DNA of 6,463 bases, taken from the NCBI GenBank assembly GCA_947451875.1, contig CANGBE010000089.1, positions 1 through 6,463 of the forward strand, read 5' to 3'. The stretch comes from Sphingomonadaceae bacterium (GTDB lineage: Bacteria; Pseudomonadota; Alphaproteobacteria; Sphingomonadales; Sphingomonadaceae). Below are positions 1-5,958 of the stretch, in pieces. Both the position numbers and the translations under genes were made by a program. Under the pieces are notes generated by a model. The model did no database searches and was not told the origin of the DNA. It saw only the letters and a list, made by a program, of their open reading frames with translations. Every line of letters starts with the position of its first letter. Within the stretch, counting starts at the first letter, position 1.

Positions 1-85
1 CAGCTTTGCCTATGCTTTCCGCCGAGCCGTGGGCAACACCCCAAGCGGTTTCCGTCAGCGCCAGCTCCGTTCGCTCGATGGGTAG
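1..85 (+). CDS. AraC-family transcriptional regulator, C-terminal end (partial)
   Basis: Reading from base 2, the frame gives 27 residues before a TAG stop at 83-85. They contain AFRRAVGNTPSGFRQR, which matches the end of the AraC/XylS DNA-binding domain: the second helix-turn-helix recognition region followed by the conserved G-x-x-P-x-x-F/Y-R motif. Such proteins bind DNA through two HTH units at the C-terminus, and the N-terminal sensor half, which would name the effector, lies outside the window. The gene points toward the sulfotransferase/VOC pair and ends 132 bp before it. It could be a local regulator of that pair, but nothing in the sequence proves this. The family call is fairly secure despite the short length; the target is unknown. 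Confidence 0.75.
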   Translation, partial: SFAYAFRRAVGNTPSGFRQRQLRSLDG

Positions 86-217
86 GCGCTTCTTGTCCTG
101 AATTCGACAATGCGGCTTGATTACGGACAAGGCTGCGATTGCCAATGTACCCGCCATTCCGGCTTAACCACCCGATAAGCGCGGGGTCGATCCGCCGCGG
201 GTGAAGGGATTGAGGAT
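86..217. other. Intergenic region upstream of the sulfotransferase gene
   Basis: This 132-bp non-coding gap lies between the AraC-type stop codon and the sulfotransferase start. It should carry the promoter for the sulfotransferase/VOC pair, but I see no convincing -35/-10 pair. It holds an inverted repeat (92-131) and, just before the ATG at 218, a purine-rich AAGGGA at 204-209 with 8-nt spacing that serves as the ribosome binding site. A second GAGG at 212-215 is too close to the start to be the main site. No T-tract that would mark an intrinsic terminator was seen. Confidence 0.5.
92..131. repeat. Inverted repeat, 7-bp perfect arms
   Basis: CTTGTCC at 92-98 is the exact reverse complement of GGACAAG at 125-131, with 26 nt between them. 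A competing shorter palindrome uses TTGTC at 93-97 and GACAA at 106-110. No run of T follows the right arm, so it does not look like a rho-independent terminator. It could be an operator with spaced half-sites, a weak mRNA 3' structure for the upstream gene, or chance. Confidence 0.3.
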
Positions 218-1375
218 ATGACAGAACTGCTCGTCGCAGGCGCGCTGATCGACGAGGCTCGCAAGGCCACCGGCATCGTCGATTTTGACAGCGAATCCTA
301 TCGCGAGGGGCTGGAAGTGCTCGTCCGCGATGTGAACCGGCAAGCGGCAAACTATTCCGAAGGCGGCTTCGCCCGCGTGAAGAACGACATCGGGCACTAC
401 CTGCGTAATCGCCTGAAGGTTTCAGACTACCTGCGCCAGAATCCCGAACTGCTGACCCGTCCGGTGGAGCGCCCCGTTTTCGTTATGGGCGTGCCGCGTA
501 CCGGCACCACCTTGATGAGCAACCTACTCGCTGCCGATCCCGCGCGCCGCTCACCGCTGACTTGGGAAATCGATGATCCGGTGCCGCCGGCGACCTCGGC
601 CACGCTGAAGACAGATCCGCGCGCCCTCGCCCGGCTGGCTCAGGAAAAGGCCATGCTCGCCGCCAACCCCGACATGGGCAAATACTATCGCGGATCGGCC
701 GTCTATCCCAACGAATGCGTGTTCTTCATGGCGCACGATTTCAAGACGCTGATGATCGAAAGCAAGGGCGTGCTGCCGGAGTACAAGGAGTTCATCTTCT
801 CCTGCGACATGACCAGCGCCTATGAATACCACAAGAAGTTCCTGCAGCTGCTCCAGCAGGACGCGCTGGGCGTGTGGAACGTCAAGAAGCCGAGCCACGC
901 GCTGTGGCTGGAAACGATCTTCAAGGTCTATCCCGATGCGCGGGTGATCTGGACCCACCGCGATCCCTTCACCGCCACCGGATCGCTGATGAGCGTGATC
1001 TCGCTCAGCCACGTGGGCCATCTAGGCAAGATCGACGCCGAATGGCTGGGCGAAGACTACCCCTGGCAGGCCGCCGAGCACGCCAATCGCATCATGGATT
1101 TCCGCGACAAATTCGGCGAGGACAAGATCATCGACGTTCACTACGCCGATCTGCTGAACGACCCGGTTGGCGAGACCAAGAAACTCTATGCCAAGCTTGG
1201 CGACGAATGGACGGCGGAGGCCGAGGCCGGAATTCAGGGCTGGGTCGATGACAACCCGCAGGACAAGTTCGGTCGCCACGAATACAAGCTCGCGCAATAT
1301 GGACAGAGCGTCGAGAAATTGACCCCGCTGTTCGAGCGCTATCTGTCACGCTACGATATTGCCCGTGAGGGTTGA
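218..1375 (+). CDS. Sulfotransferase family protein (Sulfotransfer_3-like)
   Basis: This is a 385-residue cytoplasmic protein with no signal peptide or membrane segment. It resembles the PF13469-type sulfotransferases, which move a sulfuryl group from PAPS to an acceptor alcohol, phenol or amine. The PAPS 5'-phosphosulfate loop is at residues 91-100 (GVPRTGTTLM), directly after a hydrophobic strand. A KKPSH motif at 223-227 and the THRDP motif at 246-250 (3'-phosphate-binding region) follow, then HYADLLNDP at 308-316. The C-terminal GRHEYKLAQYG at 352-362 is also typical of the family. Residues 1-80 form a helical N-terminal extension common in the longer bacterial members. The ATG at 218 has AAGGGA 8 nt upstream, which fixes the start. 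The gene is followed after 12 bp by the VOC gene, so the two are probably one operon. The acceptor substrate cannot be read from the sequence, and some family members may not be true sulfotransferases. Confidence 0.88.
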   Translation: MTELLVAGALIDEARKATGIVDFDSESYREGLEVLVRDVNRQAANYSEGGFARVKNDIGHYLRNRLKVSDYLRQNPELLTRPVERPVFVMGVPRTGTTLMSNLLAADPARRSPLTWEIDDPVPPATSATLKTDPRALARLAQEKAMLAANPDMGKYYRGSAVYPNECVFFMAHDFKTLMIESKGVLPEYKEFIFSCDMTSAYEYHKKFLQLLQQDALGVWNVKKPSHALWLETIFKVYPDARVIWTHRDPFTATGSLMSVISLSHVGHLGKIDAEWLGEDYPWQAAEHANRIMDFRDKFGEDKIIDVHYADLLNDPVGETKKLYAKLGDEWTAEAEAGIQGWVDDNPQDKFGRHEYKLAQYGQSVEKLTPLFERYLSRYDIAREG

Positions 1376-1387
1376 GGGAGAATTAGA

Positions 1388-1855
1388 ATGCTGATCGGCA
1401 TCCATTACCAGAATGGCTATATCTGCGACGATATCGAGGCCGCCATTGCCGAGTTCAAGGCGCGCGGGCTTACCAAGGACCCGATGATCATCCCGGTCGA
1501 TCAGATGGTCGATACGCCCGAAGGCCCCAAGCGTCAGAAAAGCCGGATATGCATGTTCATGCTTGGCGGCGTTCAGTACGAGCTGATTGAAGTCGAGATT
1601 GACGAAACCGGCGCCTATGCCAATGCCAAGGACAACGGCGGGGCAATGCGCTTTCACCACACCTGCCAGCGCGTTGCCGACTACGCCGAGTTCCGGAAGG
1701 CTGTCGATGCTCAGGATCTGCCACTGGTGTTCGAGCGCAACTCCGGCCCCGGCGCGCTAAGCTTTGCATATCTCGATGGTCGCAAGGCATTTGGGCACTA
1801 TCTGGAATACACTTGCATGCCCGACGCAATGTGGGACCAGATCAGCGCGATGTGA
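1388..1855 (+). CDS. VOC (glyoxalase/dioxygenase fold) family protein
   Basis: This is a 155-residue protein with two beta-alpha-beta-beta-beta repeats, the layout of the vicinal oxygen chelate superfamily (glyoxalase I, methylmalonyl-CoA epimerase, extradiol dioxygenases). Likely metal ligands appear at the expected places: His6 on the first strand, Glu65 (or Gln63) in VQYELIE, His90 or His91 at the start of the second repeat, and Glu140 in GHYLEY near the end. The H/E/H/E spacing is closest to glyoxalase or epimerase-type members, but the sequence does not identify a substrate. Length is normal for a single-domain member. Its Shine-Dalgarno GAGGGAG (1374-1380) overlaps the sulfotransferase stop codon and sits 7 nt before the ATG, supporting co-transcription with that gene. 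The stop lies 3 bp from the stop of the convergent fbiC. Confidence 0.85.
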   Translation: MLIGIHYQNGYICDDIEAAIAEFKARGLTKDPMIIPVDQMVDTPEGPKRQKSRICMFMLGGVQYELIEVEIDETGAYANAKDNGGAMRFHHTCQRVADYAEFRKAVDAQDLPLVFERNSGPGALSFAYLDGRKAFGHYLEYTCMPDAMWDQISAM

Positions 1856-1858
1856 TTG

Positions 1859-4162
1859 TCAGACAGGCTCGGAAGCGCGCTCAATCGGCCCGTAAAGCGT
1901 CGTGCGCTGGCGCAGTGTGCGCCCAGCGGCGCGGGCAATGTCGGCCAGACTTTCAACCGTCAGTTCCTGCCCGTGGCTCGCTCCGGCTGCGCGGCTGATG
2001 CTTTCGTTCATCAGCACCCCGCCCAAATCGTTGCAGCCTGCCGAAAGCATGGCCGCTGCGCCATCTGCACCCAGCTTCACCCACGAGCACTGGATCGATG
2101 AAATGCGCGTGTGCAGCACGATGCGCGCCACGGCATGCATCATCACTGCCTCGCGCCAGGTTGGCCCCTTGCGGCTCTGACCCCGGCGATACATCGGCGA
2201 TTCCATGTGGACGAGCGGCAGCGGCACAAATTCGGTGAAACCGCCGGTCTCGCCTTGCAGCCGCCTGATCGCGAGCAAATGCCGCGCCCAATGGACCGGT
2301 TCTTCCATGTGGCCGAACATGATTGTCGCCGTGGTGGGCAGGCCAACCTTGTGCGCGGTGCCAACGATGTCGAGCCACAGATCGGTGGTCAGCTTGTCAG
2401 GGCAGATGTGTGTGCGGATTTCATCGTCGAGGATTTCCGCCGCCGTGCCCGGCAGCGAACCCAGTCCAGCGTCTTTCAGGCGGCGCAGGTATTCTTCCAT
2501 CGAAACGCCAAGTGTCGATGCGCCTTGATGCACTTCCAGCGGCGAGAAAGCGTGAACGTGCAGGCTTGGGCAAGCCGCCTTCACTGCTTCCAGAATGCCG
2601 GCATAGGTTTCGCCAGTGTAGCTTGGGTGGATGCCGCCCTGCAGGCAGACCTCGGTCGCGCCTTTGGCAACCGCCTCGCGCGCGCGCTCGGCCACTGCCG
2701 CACTATCCAGAACATAGGGCTTATCGCGGAAGCCGGCATTGGCGCTGGTTTTGGAAAAGGCGCAAAAGGTGCAGGCATAGGCGCAGATGTTGGTGTAATT
2801 GATGTTGCGGTTAATGACATAGGTCACTTCGCTACCGCGCGTTTCCACCCGCAAGGCATCGGCCGCCTCGACCACTGCCTGAGCCGCAGCACCACGCGCA
2901 GCGAACAGCGTCGCGATTTCGCCTTCAGACAATTCATGCCCGTCAGCCGCCCGATCAAGCAGAGCGTGAATCTGCATCGACACCGGCCCCGCCATGTTCC
3001 GGCCCAGCGGTGCTTGGGGCGCCCCCGGAACGGGGTCGACCACGCCCGGACTCCAGACAGAGTCACGACCCAGCCACTCGGAATCGGAAAGCTTCAATAC
3101 TGCAGGCCGCAGCTTAGCATCGATCCAGCCGGGTGCCGCGATGAAGCGCGGATATATCGTCAGCCGCTCCACCAGCGGGCGGCCAGCCGAGGCGCAGATC
3201 TGCTCCAACCGCGCAATTTCGGGCCAAGGGGCTTCTGGGTTCACATGATCCTTGGTTACCGGCGAAATTCCGCCCCAGTCATCGATCCCGGCATCGATCA
3301 GTCGTCCGAGCCGCGCATCATTGAGATTGGGCGGCGCTTGAACCGATACAGAATTATCCAAAATGATCCGCGCCAGCGCCAAAGCACGCAGGAATTCTTC
3401 ATCCTCCACACCTGGAATACCGGCCATCTTGGTGCCATCCTTGGCGCAGAAATTCTGCACGATGACTTCCTGCAGGTGACCGTGCTCGCGGTGGAGATCG
3501 TTCAGCGCGATCAGCGCCTCGATCCGCTCTTCCTCGGTTTCGCCAATGCCGACGAGAATACCAGAGGTCATCGGCATCTTCGCCCTGCCCGCTGCGGCTA
3601 TCGAAGCGAGCCGCACGGCGGGAACCTTGTCTGGCGATCCGTGGTGCGGGCCGCCTTTATCGCCCAGCCGGTCAGCCGTGGTTTCCAGCATCAGGCCGCA
3701 TGATGCAGCGAAAGGTTTGAGCGCCAGATAATCGGCCTCTTCCAGAACGCCGGCGTTGACGTGCGGCAGCAGGCCGGTTTCCTTGAGCACAGCCTCGGCG
3801 CAATGGCGGACGTAATCGATAGTGTGCTCGAAGCCGTGGTCAGCCAGCCATTCGCGCGCGGCAGCGTAGCGGCGCTCGGGCGCGTCTCCGAGGGTGAACA
3901 GGGCTTCCTTGCACCCTGCAGCCAGTCCGTCACGGGCAATATCGAGCACTTCGTCGAGCGACAGGTAAGGTGCGGGAACCTGCGAAGGCGTGGTGGCGAA
4001 GGTGCAGTAATGGCAAACGTCAGCACACAGGCGAGTCAGCGGAATGAACACCTTGCGGCTGTAGGTCATCCGCGCCGGTCCGCGAGCATCACGCCGCTCG
4101 CGAGCATCAGCCAGCAGCGCTTCGACAGGCATCGCAGATAGCCGGGCTTTGAGGCTGGTCAT
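1859..4162 (-). CDS. fbiC: Fused 7,8-didemethyl-8-hydroxy-5-deazariboflavin (Fo) synthase, CofG-CofH
   Basis: This 767-residue bifunctional radical-SAM enzyme makes Fo, the chromophore of coenzyme F420, from tyrosine and 5-amino-6-ribitylamino-uracil. The N-terminal half is the CofG type: its CxxxCxxC cluster motif is at Cys46/50/53 (CADVCHYC), with HVNAGVLEEADY at about 134-145, SVQAPPNLND at about 273-282 and the CofG-typical WGGISPVTKDHVNPE at 296-310. A linker of about 100 residues follows. The C-terminal half is the CofH type: Cys460/464/467 (CAYACTFC), LPGTAAEILDDE at 570-581 and GGVLMNESISRAAGASHG at 714-731. The domain order matches actinobacterial FbiC; the protein is shorter than the mycobacterial form (about 856 residues from memory). 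The start is placed at the ATG at 4162, 10 nt after the cofD stop, with a weak GGA 4 nt upstream. A longer in-frame ATG at 4255 would add 31 residues buried in cofD with no family match. It is the last gene of the cofE-cofD-fbiC operon. Confidence 0.95.
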   Translation of the reverse strand: MTSLKARLSAMPVEALLADARERRDARGPARMTYSRKVFIPLTRLCADVCHYCTFATTPSQVPAPYLSLDEVLDIARDGLAAGCKEALFTLGDAPERRYAAAREWLADHGFEHTIDYVRHCAEAVLKETGLLPHVNAGVLEEADYLALKPFAASCGLMLETTADRLGDKGGPHHGSPDKVPAVRLASIAAAGRAKMPMTSGILVGIGETEEERIEALIALNDLHREHGHLQEVIVQNFCAKDGTKMAGIPGVEDEEFLRALALARIILDNSVSVQAPPNLNDARLGRLIDAGIDDWGGISPVTKDHVNPEAPWPEIARLEQICASAGRPLVERLTIYPRFIAAPGWIDAKLRPAVLKLSDSEWLGRDSVWSPGVVDPVPGAPQAPLGRNMAGPVSMQIHALLDRAADGHELSEGEIATLFAARGAAAQAVVEAADALRVETRGSEVTYVINRNINYTNICAYACTFCAFSKTSANAGFRDKPYVLDSAAVAERAREAVAKGATEVCLQGGIHPSYTGETYAGILEAVKAACPSLHVHAFSPLEVHQGASTLGVSMEEYLRRLKDAGLGSLPGTAAEILDDEIRTHICPDKLTTDLWLDIVGTAHKVGLPTTATIMFGHMEEPVHWARHLLAIRRLQGETGGFTEFVPLPLVHMESPMYRRGQSRKGPTWREAVMMHAVARIVLHTRISSIQCSWVKLGADGAAAMLSAGCNDLGGVLMNESISRAAGASHGQELTVESLADIARAAGRTLRQRTTLYGPIERASEPV

Positions 4163-4172
4163 CACGTCCAAT

Positions 4173-5123
4173 TCAGTACTCCACACCCACCGCCGCCAGC
4201 ACTTCCCTTGCCAGTCGCGACTGGTCATCAGGCCCGCGCATGAGCGTATTAGCAAGGGTGACTGCTAGCCCACCCGCTTGCAAGTGCATCGCATCATCAC
4301 CGTCGCTGCGATCAATAACAAGGGTGTCGAGCAGCGTGCCATAATGTGCGGCAATCGCATGGTTTGAACCTTCCTGCCCCAACTCCGCGAGCAATTTGGA
4401 CAGAGGCCCTTTCAGAGCCTTGCCGCCGATCAAGGGCGAAATCGCAATGCGCGGGACCGTCAGCCCAGCTAGTGCGCCGCGCACGCCATCGACCGCAAGT
4501 ATGGGATCAACGCTGAGGAAGGGATTTGAAGGGCAGAAGACCACCGCCGATAGATCAGGCCGCGCCAAGGCCTCGGCAAAGGCTGTCGATGGCCGCGCAC
4601 CAGGCGTTCCGGCAAAGCGGATCGCGGAGACGGAAGGCGCGCACTGCTCTCCTACGAACCATTGCTGGAAGTCCTGCCAGCCTTTCGCAGTCTGCACCTG
4701 TGTACGCACTGGATCATCGCTCATCGGCGCGACCTTGTGGGCGATGCCTAGGCTTTGGGTAAGCCGAACAGTTACATCTGAAAGACTCTCACCCGCACGC
4801 AGCCGCCAGCTGCGGGCGACGTGCATGCCAAGATCGCGGTCACCCAAATTGAACCAGTCCGCCTCGCCGAGAGCCTTGAGCGCGGCCATGGCCTGCCACG
4901 TCTCACCGGCTACCCCCCAGCCGCGCTGGCGATCGTTCAGGCCGGCCATGGTATAGGTCACTGAGTCAATATCAGGGCAAATGGTGAGACCCAGATGCTC
5001 AAAGTCATCCCCGGTGTTGACCACCACGGTCAGCCGTTCAGGCGGGAGGACAGCGGCAAGCCCTGCAGCGAGTTTAGCCCCACCAACTCCGCCGGATAGC
5101 GCCAGTACATGGCCGCTGCTCAC
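4173..5123 (-). CDS. cofD: Phosphoenolpyruvate/2-phospho-L-lactate transferase, CofD/FbiA family
   Basis: This is a 316-residue cytoplasmic enzyme of the usual family length. It transfers a phospho-C3-acid group from a GDP-linked donor (lactyl-, enolpyruvyl- or glyceryl-2-diphospho-5'-guanosine, depending on lineage) to Fo, giving F420-0 or its dehydro form. Family motifs run the full length: LSGGVGGAKLA at 9-19 (nucleotide-binding loop), VNTGDDFEHLGL at 35-46, FNLGDRDLG at 91-99, PMSDDPVRT at 133-141 and CPSNPFLSVDPIL at 197-209. The start is a GTG at 5121-5123 that overlaps the cofE stop as GTGA; a strong GAGGGGG at 5134-5140 lies 10 nt upstream, and the next in-frame ATG would remove the first conserved motifs. 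The overlap implies translational coupling to cofE, and fbiC follows 10 nt downstream. Which C3 donor is used cannot be decided from these motifs. Confidence 0.95.
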   Translation of the reverse strand: MSSGHVLALSGGVGGAKLAAGLAAVLPPERLTVVVNTGDDFEHLGLTICPDIDSVTYTMAGLNDRQRGWGVAGETWQAMAALKALGEADWFNLGDRDLGMHVARSWRLRAGESLSDVTVRLTQSLGIAHKVAPMSDDPVRTQVQTAKGWQDFQQWFVGEQCAPSVSAIRFAGTPGARPSTAFAEALARPDLSAVVFCPSNPFLSVDPILAVDGVRGALAGLTVPRIAISPLIGGKALKGPLSKLLAELGQEGSNHAIAAHYGTLLDTLVIDRSDGDDAMHLQAGGLAVTLANTLMRGPDDQSRLAREVLAAVGVEY

Positions 5124-5893
5124 GGGAACATATCCCCCTCAATCGGGCGCATGATTGAAGCCGCGCCAGTTCCATCTTCTTCTGTCACCCAACGGCCTGC
5201 ACCGCGCACAATGGCGACCGGCGTACCTTCCGCACCCTCACCCATGGCGAGAACGGCGAAGGCGGCGATAGCATCAGCAACAGCAACAATCGTCGCTTGA
5301 AGAGTCCGCCCAAACATATCAGTCTGTCCGCGCCGGTCATCAGTGTGATTGAGGCCAGCGCAACCAATCGCAGTGCCGAGCGTGCCCTGTCGCCATGCCC
5401 GGCCAAGGCTATCAGCAATGATCACCGCAGGCCGTCCTGGCAGCGCTGCCCGGATTGCGCGCGCCGAAGCATCGGGATCGCGCGGCCACAACAACACCTG
5501 CTCATTTGCAACATTAGAAGCGTCAATGCCCGAATTGGCCGTAACATGGCCGGTGCGGTGCCGCGTGATTATGGCGAATGGCGTTGCCCGCATCACTGAT
5601 TGCGCCTCATCAAGGATCAGTTGCGCGAGCTCTGCCGGCCGGCCTGACATGGACGAAAGCTCTCGCGCTTGCGGATCGGGCGTAACATCAGCCAGATCCG
5701 CAAAACGACCCTCCGCCTTTGAGACGATCTTTTGCGCCACCACGACCACATCATCGCTACCGATGAAAATGCCGGAATTCTGCGCCGCGCGGACGATCGC
5801 GCTCGCGACATCGCATCCAGCTGTGAATTGCGGCATTGCAGGCAGAAGCTCTACCGCCATATGAGGCAGCGATTCAGTCACCGGAGGCACCAT
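5120..5893 (-). CDS. cofE: Coenzyme F420-0:L-glutamate ligase (single-domain CofE)
   Basis: This 257-residue protein matches the GTP- and metal-dependent ligase that adds glutamates to F420-0, the first by alpha linkage and later ones by gamma linkage. Visible family motifs are DVVVVAQKIVSKAEGR at 48-63, RPAELAQLILDEA at 85-97, TANSGIDASNV at 118-128, IADSLGRAWRQG at 159-170 with IGCAG at 176-180, and GEGAEGTPVAIVRG at 218-231. Length fits archaeal-type CofE. The C-terminal FMN/nitroreductase-like domain of mycobacterial FbiB is absent: the protein ends at MFP, and its TGA overlaps the cofD GTG. The ATG at 5893 gives the longest form. The ATG at 5860 (residue 12) is equally possible because family homology begins there at MAVELLPAM; neither has a clear Shine-Dalgarno sequence. 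It is the first gene of the minus-strand operon. Confidence 0.94.
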   Translation of the reverse strand: MVPPVTESLPHMAVELLPAMPQFTAGCDVASAIVRAAQNSGIFIGSDDVVVVAQKIVSKAEGRFADLADVTPDPQARELSSMSGRPAELAQLILDEAQSVMRATPFAIITRHRTGHVTANSGIDASNVANEQVLLWPRDPDASARAIRAALPGRPAVIIADSLGRAWRQGTLGTAIGCAGLNHTDDRRGQTDMFGRTLQATIVAVADAIAAFAVLAMGEGAEGTPVAIVRGAGRWVTEEDGTGAASIMRPIEGDMFP

Positions 5894-5958
5894 TCGGAAT
5901 CATAGTTCCGCAATGGCGCAATTCGGCCCAGCTGCAACAGGAAAAAGGATAAATTGGC
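5894..5958. promoter_or_regulatory. Divergent promoter region between cofE and npdG
   Basis: This 65-bp gap is the only non-coding space upstream of both the cofE-cofD-fbiC operon and npdG, so it probably holds back-to-back promoters, perhaps reaching into the cofE 5' end. On the minus strand a TATGAT (-10-like, 5904-5899) lies just before the cofE ATG, without a good -35 partner. It sits inside an inverted repeat, CGGAA (5895-5899) and TTCCG (5906-5910) with 6 nt between, which could be an operator. On the plus strand AAAAGGA at 5943-5949, 9 nt before the npdG ATG, is a good ribosome binding site. The promoter assignment comes from layout; the individual elements are weak. Confidence 0.5.

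Noticed and set aside
86..140. Intrinsic terminator after the AraC-type gene
   Set aside because: The inverted repeat arms are 26 nt apart and no T-tract follows, so it does not meet the usual hairpin plus U-run pattern.
551..1251. Open frames on both strands inside the sulfotransferase gene (551-1021 minus, 874-1251 plus)
   Set aside because: They overlap a well-supported gene with clear motifs and translate to low-information Arg/His-rich proteins without ribosome sites.
2111..3703. Long plus-strand open frame of 530 codons
   Set aside because: It lies wholly antisense to fbiC, whose protein shows both radical-SAM motifs. Its translation is rich in Arg, His and Gln with no recognisable domain, typical of a GC-rich shadow frame.
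4163..4255. 31-residue N-terminal extension of FbiC from an ATG at 4255
   Set aside because: The extension lies in the cofD coding region in another frame, has no family similarity, and the ATG at 4162 sits naturally 10 nt after the cofD stop.
4396..4956. Plus-strand open frame of 186 codons opposite cofD
   Set aside because: It is antisense to conserved CofD motifs, with Arg/Ser/Ala-rich composition and no domain.
5349..5864. Plus-strand open frame of 171 codons opposite cofE
   Set aside because: It is the antisense shadow of CofE, with no domain and no ribosome site; the CofE motifs on the other strand are unambiguous.
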